Notes under the pieces: model-generated
What the model was told of the DNA's origin: nothing
The model's database searches: none
What the model saw: only the letters and a program-made list of their open reading frames with translations
In this document: piece by piece, positions 33,238 through 42,726 of the stretch
Numbering within the stretch: the first letter of the stretch is position 1
How the letters are laid out: every line of letters starts with the position of its first letter
From: an uncultured Clostridia bacterium
GTDB lineage: Bacteria; Bacillota; Clostridia; Oscillospirales; Ruminococcaceae
Length of the DNA stretch: 64,000 nucleotides
Assembly (NCBI GenBank): GCA_947623585.1
Contig: CANQHA010000007.1
Coordinates: forward strand, 1 to 64,000
Reading direction: 5' to 3'
Translations under genes and position numbers: made by a program

Positions 33238-33547
33238 TTTCTTCCTCCTTGACAACAAAACGATATATGGAAAGAATTTCCTTCCAGTCCTCTTTAAATT
33301 CCTCGATGCGCGCTATCCCCGAGTCGGTGATATGGTAATATTTTCGCAGCCGCCCGTCGTGCTCGGCGCTGTGCACCGTCAGCATTCCCGCCGTCTCAAG
33401 CCGCTTCAAAATGGTGTATAAGGTCGATTCGGACAGCGACAGATAGGGCTTCATGTCCTTGATGATCCGGTAGCCGTAGGAGTCCTTGTCCTTTATCGCC
33501 GCCAGCACGCAAACGTCCAAAAGTCCGCGTTTCAACTGAATATCCAT
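33230..33547 (-). CDS. PadR-family transcriptional regulator
   Basis: 105 residues, winged helix: MDIQLKRGLLDVCVLAAIKD, YGYRIIKDMKP, LSESTLYTILKRLETAGMLT, YYHITDSG. These are classic PadR motifs (YGYEI, xLYPxLxRLExxGLI, R.YYxLT). It heads the operon, whose promoter (33572-33600) lies 25 bases upstream, so it most likely regulates its own transcription together with the membrane genes. Confidence 0.92.
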   Translation of the reverse strand: MDIQLKRGLLDVCVLAAIKDKDSYGYRIIKDMKPYLSLSESTLYTILKRLETAGMLTVHSAEHDGRLRKYYHITDSGIARIEEFKEDWKEILSIYRFVVKEEENE

Positions 33548-33571
33548 GCAATGCCTCCTCTCACGGTATAC

Positions 33572-33600
33572 ATCATATCACGAAGTATCGAGCTTGTCAA
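33572..33600 (-). promoter_or_regulatory. Promoter of the padR operon
   Basis: On minus: TTGACA (33600-33595), 17-base spacer, TATGAT (33577-33572). The ATGATGTATACCGTG region that follows holds a short TATAC-centred palindrome-like stretch that could be the PadR operator. Confidence 0.8.
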
Positions 33601-33626
33601 GGGGAAAAGAGAAAAAATTTTTTAAA

Positions 33627-33654
33627 TAAAAAAATCCCCCGGCTGCCCGGAGGA
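33627..33654 (-). terminator. Terminator after the M48 peptidase gene
   Basis: On minus: TCCTCCGG (33654-33647), GCAG loop, CCGGGGGA (33642-33635), then TTTTTTATTTA. Confidence 0.85.
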
Positions 33655-33742
33655 TATTTATTTGAAAAATCACCGTTCTTCGCTAAGCGGCGCTACTTCT
33701 CCCCTAACGCGTTAAACCGCTTCTTTGCGTGTATCACTGCCT

Positions 33743-34981
33743 CTAATTCGTCGGCTCACGACGCTCTGACATAGCGCGCTCTATCGCCTCAATGCGCATA
33801 GAAAGCGGCGGGTGGGAATAGGTCAGGGCGACCTCGATTCGAGAAGGCGATAAGTCTGAAAGATTGTCCTTTGCGAGCTTTTTCAGCCCGGAAATAAGCT
33901 CTTTGCCGTAGCCTTCCTCAACAGCGTGGCGGTCGGCGCGGTACTCTGCGCTGCGCGAGACAGAACTTGCGATAAGCGAAAACAGCGGCATCAGAACCGG
34001 CATTTCTATAACCATGACGAGGACGAGCGCGAATCCGTAGTTGCGTCCGTCGAAGCCGAAGTCGGGATATATTGCCGCAGTGCGCACGGTCAGCCATGTC
34101 AGCAGGACTATCACGACCATCTGCAAAATCCCGATAAAGCTGTTCTTGAACGTGTCTTTATGAAGCCCGTGTCCGAGCTCATGCGCAAACACCGCGACTA
34201 TCTCATCGGGGGTCATCGAGGAAATAAGCGTGTCGTATAAAACTATCGTCTTTGAGCGACCTAACCCCGAAAAATAGGCGTTTGATTTGGTGGTACGCCG
34301 CGAAGCGTCCATGACCTGAATCTCGCGGACCTTATAGCCGTTCTTTTCAAGAAGAGCAGTGAGCTTGTCGCGAAGTTCTCCATCACCGAGCGGGGTAAAT
34401 TTATTGAATATTTTGGAAAAATATGGCGCAAGAAAAATCATCGCGAACACTACCGCTATCATCACTCCGGAAAACAGCAGCAGAATCCAGTCGCCCATGC
34501 TCTCATAAAGCAGGGTAAATAGCAGCGTTAAAGCGATCATAACGACCGTCTGAATCAGCCAGCCCTTTATTTGGTCTGCGACAAAGGTTTTTAGGGTCAT
34601 TCTGTTGAAGCCGTACTTTTCGTCAATCTTCATCGAATAGATATAAGCGAAAACCGCGCCGGTCAGAGAGTCGAGCGTGAGGATAAACAGAAGCAATAAT
34701 GCCGCCGAAAGATACAGATTGCCGCCTATGTCAAACTTCGGGAGAATGTTAAAAATAAAAAGCAGCAGGTAAATCACAAAGCTGACGAGCGACGAAACAA
34801 GGTCCGCAAGAGAGGTCTCGCGGTGATAGTCCTGCCATTTTTTATAACTCTCCGCGTCATATATATCTCTGACGTTTTCCGGGATCGGATTGTTCTTTGA
34901 ACGGTATTTGACCGCCTGCAAAAACAGACTGTAAATAAAACTTAGCGCGTAAAGTATTATTCCGAGTATTTTAAAATTCAT
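33743..34981 (-). CDS. M48-family membrane zinc metalloprotease (Ste24/HtpX-like)
   Basis: 412 residues. Zinc site HELGH (His267, Glu268, His271) in VFAHELGHGLHKD, and a later EYRADRHAVEEGYG that supplies the third zinc ligand. Several membrane helices precede and follow it. An N-terminal domain (NPIPENVRDIYDAESYKKWQ, then SLADLVSS) is that of CAAX protease 1 (Ste24-type). It probably cleaves membrane or damaged proteins; specific substrate unknown. Single gene with its own consensus promoter and terminator. Confidence 0.9.
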   Translation of the reverse strand: MNFKILGIILYALSFIYSLFLQAVKYRSKNNPIPENVRDIYDAESYKKWQDYHRETSLADLVSSLVSFVIYLLLFIFNILPKFDIGGNLYLSAALLLLFILTLDSLTGAVFAYIYSMKIDEKYGFNRMTLKTFVADQIKGWLIQTVVMIALTLLFTLLYESMGDWILLLFSGVMIAVVFAMIFLAPYFSKIFNKFTPLGDGELRDKLTALLEKNGYKVREIQVMDASRRTTKSNAYFSGLGRSKTIVLYDTLISSMTPDEIVAVFAHELGHGLHKDTFKNSFIGILQMVVIVLLTWLTVRTAAIYPDFGFDGRNYGFALVLVMVIEMPVLMPLFSLIASSVSRSAEYRADRHAVEEGYGKELISGLKKLAKDNLSDLSPSRIEVALTYSHPPLSMRIEAIERAMSERREPTN

Positions 34982-35005
34982 GCCATGCGCCCTCCTTTTT
35001 ATGAC

Positions 35006-35034
35006 ATTATATTACAAGCGCGGAAGCGTGTCAA
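35006..35034 (-). promoter_or_regulatory. Promoter of the M48 peptidase gene
   Basis: On minus: TTGACA (35034-35029), 17-base spacer, TATAAT (35011-35006), 25 bases before the ATG. Confidence 0.92.
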
Positions 35035-35214
35035 TTATGTTATGCCGTTATCTTAAAAATCTTTTCAATTCAAGTTTACATATTGCTTCTCATTGGCAGG
35101 CTCAAGCCGCTCGTTGGAGCTGTTTTTGCCGGGGACTTCGATGGCAATGTGGCTGAACCGGCTGTCGGGAGCGGCACCGCGCCGGTGCTTCACGCCCTCG
35201 GGAAAGTTTGCAGT

Positions 35215-35375
35215 GAAGCATTACATGGAAACGCCCCCTCCCCTTTCAAGGGGAGGGGGCTTCGATATCTTTCCCGCCCGCAGGCAGTTTGCCGGGGGTG
35301 GGGTGGTGAGCGATAGCATTCTTCTTACCCGCGGGAGCGGGGAAGATGAATACCTTTTCCCCGCTCGGTTCGGCT
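35215..35375. repeat. Family A hairpin-mosaic element, copy 2 (right half only)
   Basis: Central 28-bp palindrome at 35233-35260, then the conserved GGGGGTGGGGTGGTGAGCG (35293-35311), a right arm TTCTTACCCGC...GCGGGGAAGA and AATACCTTTT. The left half (35040-35215) does not match other copies. Nothing else is visible between 35035 and 35424. Confidence 0.7.
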
Positions 35376-35424
35376 TGCGGCAAAATGCGTTTTTACCCGC
35401 GCTCATCCCCTGCCCTTTCGGCTC

Positions 35425-36699
35425 TTATTTCTCCTCGGTCTCAGGGTCCTGCGCCTCGGCCGCGACCGACTTTTCCTCGATCTCAATGGGCACCGGGTCG
35501 GTCACCTTGCCGATATCCACGCCTCTCATGCTGTAATAATCATTGTCGGTCGGCATATTCTTCTCTTTCAGCTTGCGGTCAACATAGCCGTTTATGAGGT
35601 CGTATGCGACGGCGAAAAGCGGCACCCCGACTATCATTCCGACGATGCCGAACATCGAGCCGAAAACGATTATCGAGAAAAGCATCCAAAACGACGAAAG
35701 CCCTATCCGCGAGCCGAGTATCTTCGGGCCGATGATGTTTCCGTCAAGCTGCTGGAGCGCGATGATAAAGATTATAAACCATATCACCTTTTTCGGCTCG
35801 GCGATGAGGATAAGCACCGCCGAGGGTATTGCGCCGATGAACGGCCCGAAGATGGGGATTATGTTCGTTATTCCGATGATGAGCGAAATTATCATCACAT
35901 AGGGCATATTGAAGATCAGCATACCTATGCAGCAGATTATTCCGATGATGACGGAATCTATGACCTTGCCGTAAATGAAGTTTAACAGCGCGCTGTTGGT
36001 GCTTGAGGTGAAGCTGAATATCCAGTGATATGTCTCCTCACGGAAAGCCGCGACGACAGCCTTTTTTGCCTGCTGCTGAAGCGTCTCTTTGCTGAAAAGG
36101 AAGTATATCGCAAAGATTATTCCGAAGATGAAGTTTTTGATAGAATTTGCAAAGTCGAGCAGCTTGGTCAGAAATTCCGTCAGCTTGGGACCTATCGTCG
36201 AGAACAGCGAGCGCACGCCGGAAAGTATCGAGGAAAGCTGCTCGTCAACTATTCCCTGAATACTCGGAATGTCTTTGAGGATCTTGTCAAACCAGCGCTC
36301 GGCCCCGGGGATAAGCTCGTTTGTTATGCCCGAGTAGATGCCCGGTATCGCCGAGATTATCTCGGGTATCACCGAGAGGACTATGGCGCTTATAACGGCG
36401 ATGAAAATCACCGCGGCGAATACCACTCCGATGGCGCGCGAGACCTTCGGGCGGGCTTTTTTTCGGAAGATGAAGCGGTTCAAAAACTTCTCGGCCGACA
36501 TCATCAGCGGATTCATGATGAACGCAATTACGGCGCCCCAGATTATCGGCTCGAAAATTCCGACGACGACCGAAAATACCGTCTTCACGGTGTCCCACTT
36601 GAATATGGCGACGATAAGCAGCAGCGTAACCACTATCGCCACGATGAAATATTTGAGAATAACGTTGTATTTTTTGTTTGAAAGCAGTTTCACGTCCAC
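35425..36699 (-). CDS. AI-2E family (PerM/YtvI-like) permease
   Basis: 424 residues, GTG start at 36699 with AGGGAG upstream. Eight-helix pattern with the family's signature region near the C-terminal third (NIIPIFGPFIGAIPSAVLIL, then QLDGNIIGPKILGSRIGLSS and VFGSMFGIVGMIVGVPLFAV). Family members were linked to autoinducer-2 export or Na+/Li+ transport, so the substrate is uncertain. The C-terminal tail (DNDYYSMRGVDIG...) is acidic. Confidence 0.88.
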   Translation of the reverse strand: MDVKLLSNKKYNVILKYFIVAIVVTLLLIVAIFKWDTVKTVFSVVVGIFEPIIWGAVIAFIMNPLMMSAEKFLNRFIFRKKARPKVSRAIGVVFAAVIFIAVISAIVLSVIPEIISAIPGIYSGITNELIPGAERWFDKILKDIPSIQGIVDEQLSSILSGVRSLFSTIGPKLTEFLTKLLDFANSIKNFIFGIIFAIYFLFSKETLQQQAKKAVVAAFREETYHWIFSFTSSTNSALLNFIYGKVIDSVIIGIICCIGMLIFNMPYVMIISLIIGITNIIPIFGPFIGAIPSAVLILIAEPKKVIWFIIFIIALQQLDGNIIGPKILGSRIGLSSFWMLFSIIVFGSMFGIVGMIVGVPLFAVAYDLINGYVDRKLKEKNMPTDNDYYSMRGVDIGKVTDPVPIEIEEKSVAAEAQDPETEEK

Positions 36700-36724
36700 A
36701 CTCCCTTTGACAATACTTGTTAAT

Positions 36725-36753
36725 ATTATAGCCTCTTTTTGCCGAATTGTCCA
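36725..36753 (-). promoter_or_regulatory. Promoter of the AI-2E-family gene
   Basis: On minus: TGGACA (36753-36748), 17-base spacer, TATAAT (36730-36725). Confidence 0.8.
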
Positions 36754-36809
36754 TAGAAAATGAAAACTTTAAGAAATATTTCAAAAAATTCTTTTTGAGG
36801 TATTTCTTT

Positions 36810-36838
36810 TGGACAGATTATGTGCTATTATATATAAA
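36810..36838 (+). promoter_or_regulatory. Promoter of the pcrA operon
   Basis: TGGACA (36810-36815), 17-base spacer, TATAAA (36833-36838), 36 bases before the ATG. Confidence 0.75.
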
Positions 36839-36873
36839 GCCGAACGGCAAGAGTATTTTTTTACGGAGGCACC

Positions 36874-39219
36874 ATGACCGACAGAGAATTTTCAGCGGCA
36901 AAGCGCCGCGCTTTGGAAAAATATTTTTCCGGACTTAACGATATGCAGCGCGAGGCGGTATTCACCGTCAACGGCCCGCTGCTGATACTTGCCGGCGCGG
37001 GAAGCGGCAAAACGACCGTGCTTGTAAACCGCGTCGCGAACATGATATATTTCGGGAACGCTTATTTCGATACCGCAAGGTTCTCGGGGGTAAGCCCCTC
37101 GGACGAGCAGTTTCTTCTTGATTACGCCGACGGAAAGACCTCGGACAGCGAGCGGCTAAAATCAATAGTCGCCGTGGACTGCGTGAGCCCGTGGAACATT
37201 TTGGCGATAACCTTTACAAACAAGGCCGCGGGCGAGCTTAAAGCAAGGCTGGGGCTTATGCTCGGCGAGCAGTCAAACGGCGTCGCCGCGGCGACATTTC
37301 ACTCGGCCTGCGTGAGGATCTTACGCCGCGAGATCGAAGCGCTCGGATATTCCTCAAACTTCACGATCTATGATACCGACGACTCGACGAGGGTGATAAA
37401 AGCCTGCCTTGCCGACCTTAACATCTCGGACAAGCTGTTTCAGCCGAAAGCGGTTCTGAGCGAAATTTCTCACGCAAAAGAGGCGCGCATCGGCGCGGAG
37501 GAATATATTCTTCAGTCGGCAGGAGATTATCGCAAAAAGAAGATAGGCGAGGTCTATTCGCTTTATCAGAGCCGCCTGAGATCGGCAAACGCCGTCGATT
37601 TCGACGATATAATACTTCTCACCGTCGAGCTTTTCGAGCAGTTCCCCGACGTTTTGTCGCACTATCAGAACCTCTATAAATATATCCTCGTGGACGAATA
37701 TCAGGACACCAACATGGTGCAGTATCGGCTTGTTTCGCTTTTGTCGGAAAAGCGGAAAAACCTCTGCGTTGTCGGCGACGACGACCAGTCTATCTATAAA
37801 TTCCGTGGGGCGACCATTGAGAACATCCTCTCGTTTGAGAACCAGTTTGAAAACGCAAAGGTAATCAGGCTCGAGCAGAATTACCGTTCGACGCAGGCGA
37901 TCCTCAACTGCGCGAACGAGGTCATTAAAAACAACAAGGGAAGAAAGGGCAAAAGGCTCTGGACCTCGGCGGGAGACGGCGAACCGGTCACTCTTTACCG
38001 CGCCGCAACCGGCGAGGGCGAGGCAAGATTCGTCGCCCAGACTATCTATGAATCGGTCAAAAAAGGCGGAAAATGGTCGGACAACGCGGTGCTCTATCGC
38101 ATGAACGCGCAGTCGCAGTCGATAGAACGGGCGCTGATGGCCTCGGGAATAAGCTATCGGGTGATAGGCGGCCTCAAATTCTATGAGCGCAAGGAGATCA
38201 AGGACATGATCGCCTATCTCTCGGTGTTAAACAACGAAAACGATATTTTGCGCCTAAGAAGAATTATCAACGAGCCGAAGCGCGGCATCGGCGACGCGTC
38301 GGTAGATCTTCTTGAGCAGGTCGCGGCGGGGCTCGGCGAGTCCCCTCTTTCGGTGATGCGGCACGCCTCGGACTATCCGCTTCTTTCGAGGGTCGCCGGA
38401 AAATTTATCGCCCTTGCCGAGACCTTCGACGAGCTTAAGCAGCTTTCCGAGGAGGAGCCGCTCGACCTGCTTTTGGACGAGCTTGTTCAGAAGACCGGCT
38501 ATCTTTCGATGCTTCAGGCGCAGGGCGACGAGGGCGCGGGGCGGCTTGAAAACATCTCCGAGCTGAAATCGACGATGCTGAGCTATTCTCAGAACGCCGA
38601 GGAGCCGACGCTCTCGGGATTTTTGGAGGAGATTGCGCTTTATACCGACATCGACAGCCTTGAGACCGACGCCGACGCCGTGACGCTTATGACCGTTCAC
38701 TCGGCGAAGGGGCTTGAATTCAACAACGTCTTCGTCGTGGGGCTTGAGGAAAATATCTTCCCGAGCTCCCGGAGCACCGACCTTGAAGAAGACGTCGAGG
38801 AGGAGCGCAGGCTTTGCTATGTGGCGATAACAAGGGCGAGAAAGCGGCTTTATCTTTGCTGCGCAAGGCAGCGGCTTTTGTTCGGAACCACCCAGTATAA
38901 CCGCCCGTCAAGGTTCGTCGGCGAGCTCCCCGCGGAATTCGTAAAAGAGAAGAACGAGCGCCGCGAGCTTCCCGAAAAGCCTCAAAGAGAAGCCGAACGG
39001 CGGCCCGCTTCGGGGTTCGGGGCTTTTGCAAAAAGGCCGGAGCAGCCCCCCGCGGCAAAGGTATTCTCGATAGGAGACAGAGTGTCGCACAACGTCTTCG
39101 GCGAGGGGACAGTTCTCAAAGCGGTGAGAATGTCGAACGACACGCTTTTGGAGATAGCCTTTGAAAAGGTCGGCACAAAGAAGATAATGGCAAACTTTGC
39201 AAACATCAAAAAGATCTGA
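36874..39219 (+). CDS. pcrA: ATP-dependent DNA helicase PcrA/UvrD
   Basis: 781 residues, superfamily 1A. Walker A GAGSGKTTVLVNRVANM (about 40-56), motif Ia ITFTNKAAGELKAR, motif II VDEYQDTN, motif III GDDDQSIYKFRGA, motif IV QNYRS, motif V TVHSAKGLEFNNVFVVGLEE, motif VI YVAITRARKRLYL. The C-terminal end DRVSHNVFGEGTVLKAV...TKKIMANFA is the PcrA RNA-polymerase-binding Tudor-like tail. An insertion of about 30 residues near 70-100 (GVSPSDEQFLLDYADGKTSD) is larger than in Bacillus. Repairs DNA and removes stalled complexes. Confidence 0.94.
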   Translation: MTDREFSAAKRRALEKYFSGLNDMQREAVFTVNGPLLILAGAGSGKTTVLVNRVANMIYFGNAYFDTARFSGVSPSDEQFLLDYADGKTSDSERLKSIVAVDCVSPWNILAITFTNKAAGELKARLGLMLGEQSNGVAAATFHSACVRILRREIEALGYSSNFTIYDTDDSTRVIKACLADLNISDKLFQPKAVLSEISHAKEARIGAEEYILQSAGDYRKKKIGEVYSLYQSRLRSANAVDFDDIILLTVELFEQFPDVLSHYQNLYKYILVDEYQDTNMVQYRLVSLLSEKRKNLCVVGDDDQSIYKFRGATIENILSFENQFENAKVIRLEQNYRSTQAILNCANEVIKNNKGRKGKRLWTSAGDGEPVTLYRAATGEGEARFVAQTIYESVKKGGKWSDNAVLYRMNAQSQSIERALMASGISYRVIGGLKFYERKEIKDMIAYLSVLNNENDILRLRRIINEPKRGIGDASVDLLEQVAAGLGESPLSVMRHASDYPLLSRVAGKFIALAETFDELKQLSEEEPLDLLLDELVQKTGYLSMLQAQGDEGAGRLENISELKSTMLSYSQNAEEPTLSGFLEEIALYTDIDSLETDADAVTLMTVHSAKGLEFNNVFVVGLEENIFPSSRSTDLEEDVEEERRLCYVAITRARKRLYLCCARQRLLFGTTQYNRPSRFVGELPAEFVKEKNERRELPEKPQREAERRPASGFGAFAKRPEQPPAAKVFSIGDRVSHNVFGEGTVLKAVRMSNDTLLEIAFEKVGTKKIMANFANIKKI

Positions 39220-39229
39220 CGGAGGAAAC

Positions 39230-39823
39230 ATGAACAGCTTCGATAAATACATAACCCCGGGCATGATGGATCTTACCGACACCTATGCCGTCAAAATTCT
39301 GATATGCTATTTTCTCAGGCAGATAAACCGCCCGATAACCCCGCTTCAGCTCACCGAGATCGCTACCGACGACGGAATTGTGAATTATTTCGTTTTCACC
39401 GAGGCGATGAATCAGCTTTTGGAGGCCAAAACCATTATTTTGGAGGAGCAGGACGGCGAGGAATACTATGTTCTGACCGATAAGGCCAAAAACGGCGCCG
39501 AGGATTTCAAAAAATTCGTGCCGCAAAGTTTTCGCAACAAAATACTCTCCTCGGGGCTGAAATTCTTTGCCAAGCTGAAAAACCGAAACGACGTCAAGGT
39601 CTCCGTCTCGGAACGCGAAAGGGGCTTTTGCGTAGACGCCGTATGCACCGACGGCGGGCTTACCCTTATGGACCTTAAGCTCTATGCTCCCGACCGCGAA
39701 CAGGCCGAGCTGCTTTCAGATAAAATTTTAATGAACCCCGCGGATTTTTACGCGAAGGTGCTTGATTTCGCCCTCGAAAACGAGGAGTATAAGCCCGAGC
39801 CGAAGGAGGTGAGCGGCCTGTGA
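39230..39823 (+). CDS. DUF4364 family protein
   Basis: 197 residues from the ATG at 39230 (GGAGG upstream). LTDTYAVKILICYFLRQINR and ITPLQLTEIATDDGIVNYF followed by EEDGEEYYVLTDKAK are the family's winged-helix-like N-terminal part. It is conserved in Clostridia without known function; a transcription-factor-like role is probable. In operon between pcrA and the HD gene (GTGA overlap). Confidence 0.85.
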   Translation: MNSFDKYITPGMMDLTDTYAVKILICYFLRQINRPITPLQLTEIATDDGIVNYFVFTEAMNQLLEAKTIILEEQDGEEYYVLTDKAKNGAEDFKKFVPQSFRNKILSSGLKFFAKLKNRNDVKVSVSERERGFCVDAVCTDGGLTLMDLKLYAPDREQAELLSDKILMNPADFYAKVLDFALENEEYKPEPKEVSGL

Positions 39824-40404
39824 AAAACAGCTTCTTTGCCCTTGCCTCAAGAATGAAATATATAACCCGCTGGGGGCTTATGAGAAATTCGCGGCCCGAA
39901 AACGTCGCCGAACATTCGCTTGAAGTCGCCATAATAACGCATCTTCTCTGCGAGCTGAGAAACCGCCGCTTCGGCGGAAGCGTTGACGTATCGGAAGCCG
40001 TGCTGACGGCGGTTTATCACGACGTCGGCGAGATAATCACCGGCGACCTGCCCACGCCGGTAAAATATTACGACCCCGAGATAAAAACCGCTTATAAAAG
40101 GGTCGAGCAGGCCGCCGCGGAAAAGCTGCTCGAATCGGTGCCCGAAGACCTTCGCGACGGCTACGCCCCGCTTATAACCGGCGGACACGACCCGAAGATC
40201 GCCGAGATAGTCAAGGCGGCGGACAAGCTGTCGGCGCTGATCAAATGCATTGAGGAGCGAAAAAGCGGCAACAGCGATTTTTCGGAGGCCGAGCGCCAGA
40301 CCCTCGAAGCGATAAAAAAGATGGAGCTTCCCGAGGCGGAGGTCTTTATCGAGGAATTTCTGCCGGAATACGGGCTTACGCTCGACGAGCAGACCCGCCC
40401 GTAG
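39820..40404 (+). CDS. HD-domain phosphohydrolase, 5'-deoxynucleotidase (YfbR-like)
   Basis: 194 residues, GTG start at 39820 overlapping the upstream TGA. Metal site: RNSRPENVAEHSLEVAIITH (first His), VYHDVGEIITGDLPTP (His-Asp), and KAADKLSALIKC (Asp). The SRPENVAEHS and GDLPTP motifs are those of YfbR 5'-nucleotidases, which dephosphorylate deoxyribonucleoside monophosphates. Length fits. Confidence 0.9.
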   Translation: MKNSFFALASRMKYITRWGLMRNSRPENVAEHSLEVAIITHLLCELRNRRFGGSVDVSEAVLTAVYHDVGEIITGDLPTPVKYYDPEIKTAYKRVEQAAAEKLLESVPEDLRDGYAPLITGGHDPKIAEIVKAADKLSALIKCIEERKSGNSDFSEAERQTLEAIKKMELPEAEVFIEEFLPEYGLTLDEQTRP

Positions 40405-40518
40405 ATTTTCGGATTTCTGCGGAAATTTATGTATCAGGCCGAGCCGAGGCGGCATAAATTGAAAAAGAACGCTCGGAGATATTTTTGAAAAATGAAATCA
40501 TTTCCATGACGGCGGCGC

Positions 40519-40547
40519 TTGAAAAACGCGCCGTCTGCTGATATAAT
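40519..40547 (+). promoter_or_regulatory. Promoter of the CDF-transporter/DUF3810 operon
   Basis: TTGAAA (40519-40524), 17-base spacer, TATAAT (40542-40547). Confidence 0.8.
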
Positions 40548-40577
40548 AGATTCGATGAAAAGAAAAGAGGGAACGCC

Positions 40578-41498
40578 GTGGACGATGTTGCAGCCGGAAA
40601 AAAACAGCGGACGAAAACAGGGTTTTTTGCCGGAGTTTTCGGTATCGTTACAAATATTCTCGCCTTTGCGGCAAAAATAGCCGTCGGGGCGGTCTCGGGC
40701 AGCGTCGGAATCGCGGCGGACGCTTTTAACAGCCTGACCGACGCGCTGAGCTCGGTTCTGACCATCGTCGGCTTTAGGCTTTCGGCAAAGCCCGCCGACC
40801 GCGAGCACCCTTACGGCCACGCGAGATATGAGCAGATAACCGCGCTTTTCATCGCAGTCATCATGCTTGCCGCCGGGCTGATGTTTGCGAAAAGCTCGGT
40901 CGAAAAGATAGTTCGCCCCGAAGCCCCCGACTTCGGAACGATGACCTATATCGCGCTTATTTCGGCGATAATTCTGAAGCTGATACAGGCCGCGGTGAAT
41001 TTCAGGCTCTCGAAAAAAATAGATTCGGGGGCGCTTCGGGCGGCGGCGCTTGATTCAAGAAACGACGTTTTGATAACCTCTACGGTGCTTTTAAGCGTCG
41101 TCGTGACCCACCTTTTCAGGGTCAACATCGACGGCTGGGCGGGCCTTGCGGTCTCTCTTTTCATAGTCGCCTCGGCGGCCTCGACCCTTAAAAGCGCCAT
41201 AAGCCCGATGCTCGGCGCTCCCCCGCCCGAACAGCTCGTTCAGGGCATTGACCGCATAGTTAAGTCGCGGCCCGAGATCCTCGGATATCACGACCTCATC
41301 ATTCACAACTACGGCTCGGGCGCAAATTTCGCCTCGCTTCACGCCGAGGTGGATTCTTCGTCCGACCTGTCGTCGGTACACGAGGTGCTCGACTGGGTGG
41401 AACGGCAGACGGAAGCCGAGTTCGGCGTGGTTTTAACGATACATACCGACCCCGTAAAGGTCGAGGGAAAGGATAAAGATGAAAAAACCGAAGTTTAA
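40578..41498 (+). CDS. Cation diffusion facilitator (CDF) family metal transporter
   Basis: 306 residues, GTG start with AGAGGGA upstream (no in-frame ATG). Pattern GSVGIAADAFNSLTDALSSV (Asp/Asp metal site), REHPYGHARYEQI, ALDSRNDVLITS (second AxDxxxD site) and a C-terminal cytosolic domain (PEILGYHDLIIHNYGSGANF, SLHAEVDSSSDLSSVHEV). Exports divalent cations such as Zn2+, Fe2+ or Mn2+ by proton antiport. Its last 20 bases overlap the next gene. Confidence 0.92.
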   Translation: MDDVAAGKKQRTKTGFFAGVFGIVTNILAFAAKIAVGAVSGSVGIAADAFNSLTDALSSVLTIVGFRLSAKPADREHPYGHARYEQITALFIAVIMLAAGLMFAKSSVEKIVRPEAPDFGTMTYIALISAIILKLIQAAVNFRLSKKIDSGALRAAALDSRNDVLITSTVLLSVVVTHLFRVNIDGWAGLAVSLFIVASAASTLKSAISPMLGAPPPEQLVQGIDRIVKSRPEILGYHDLIIHNYGSGANFASLHAEVDSSSDLSSVHEVLDWVERQTEAEFGVVLTIHTDPVKVEGKDKDEKTEV

Positions 41499-42618
41499 AA
41501 GGTCCGACGTCGCGGTCATGTCTATAATCGCCGCCCTGCTGCTCATAAACCTTATCGCAAGGCTTTCTACCGCTTTCTCGGACTTCTATGTTCAGAAAAT
41601 ATATCCGATAATCTCGGCCGCGCCGATATTTCTCTCGGGGCTTTTGCCGTTTTCACTGGGCGAGATAATGATAATCGTCTTTGCGCTGATGGCGATAATA
41701 GGAATTCCGTGGGTGATAATCTATTCCGTTGCCAAGAGAAAACAGCCCACGGCCTCGAAAAAAGCCCTCGTTTTTGCCTGCCGCTTTTTAAGCTGGATAT
41801 TCGCTTTCGTTTTTGCGACCGAGACCTTCGGCTGCTTTATAATGTATCAGTGCACTAAATTCTCGGACAGATATTTTCAACCCGTCGAGCACAACGAACA
41901 GCTTCTTCTTGACACGCTCTCGGCTTTCAGCAAAAGGATAGAGGACCTTTACGACAACTTCGAGCGCGACCAAGGCGGTTATATCGTTCTCGACCACGAC
42001 ACCTCGGACGAATGCCGCGAGGCGATGAGGGCGCTCGGCTCGGAATATTCGCAGCTCAAGGGATATTACCCGAGGCCGAAAAAAATCTTCAACTCGTTTT
42101 TCATGTCTCAGGAAGGGATAATCGGACTTTACATACCCTTTGCCTTTGAAGCTACATATAACCGCGACATTCAGCCCATCGCCGTCCCCGCAACGGTATG
42201 CCACGAGCTCTCTCATCTTAAAGGAATAATTCAGGAGGACGAGGCCAGCTTTACCGCCATAATCGCCTGCCTTCGCAGCAAAAACGACGCTCTTGAATAC
42301 AGCGCTTGCCTCGACGCGTTTTACTATCTCTATAAAAACGCGCTCCAGCTTAAAGGGACGTCTTATGAAAACGCCCTGCGCGAAGCCGTCGCTTCGGTGC
42401 CGAAGCAGGTCTGGGACTGCGATATAAGCTCGTATACCGCCGACTATTGGGAGAAAAACCGCCACAAAGAGATAATCCCGACCGAGACCGTCGCGGCGAT
42501 TTCGGAAAAGCTGACCGACGCAAACCTCACCATGAACGGCGTTAAGGACGGCATAAACGTTTATAACCGCGTCGTCGAGCTGCTGATGGACTATTACGGC
42601 AACGGCGGAAAGATTTAA
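41479..42618 (+). CDS. DUF3810 domain membrane protein, metalloprotease-like
   Basis: 379 residues. Three N-terminal membrane helices, then a soluble domain with VCHELSHLKGIIQEDEASFT (about 230-250), a zinc-protease-like HExxH followed by E-x-x-A. That is the DUF3810 signature. It is co-transcribed with a metal-ion transporter by a 20-base overlap. Activity is not proven for the family; the intact HELSH suggests a peptidase. Confidence 0.85.
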   Translation: MKKPKFKRSDVAVMSIIAALLLINLIARLSTAFSDFYVQKIYPIISAAPIFLSGLLPFSLGEIMIIVFALMAIIGIPWVIIYSVAKRKQPTASKKALVFACRFLSWIFAFVFATETFGCFIMYQCTKFSDRYFQPVEHNEQLLLDTLSAFSKRIEDLYDNFERDQGGYIVLDHDTSDECREAMRALGSEYSQLKGYYPRPKKIFNSFFMSQEGIIGLYIPFAFEATYNRDIQPIAVPATVCHELSHLKGIIQEDEASFTAIIACLRSKNDALEYSACLDAFYYLYKNALQLKGTSYENALREAVASVPKQVWDCDISSYTADYWEKNRHKEIIPTETVAAISEKLTDANLTMNGVKDGINVYNRVVELLMDYYGNGGKI

Positions 42619-42653
42619 ATTTAACAATTTTTTCTTCATAAACATCAAAGCGC

Positions 42654-42682
42654 TTGACATTTTGTAATTTAAGTGTTATTAT
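42654..42682 (+). promoter_or_regulatory. Promoter of the small secreted protein gene
   Basis: TTGACA (42654-42659), 17-base spacer, TATTAT (42677-42682), 44 bases before the ATG at 42727. Confidence 0.88.
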
Positions 42683-42726
42683 TTAATCGGATACTTGATA
42701 TCCGCAATTTTAAGGAGGAATGCTTT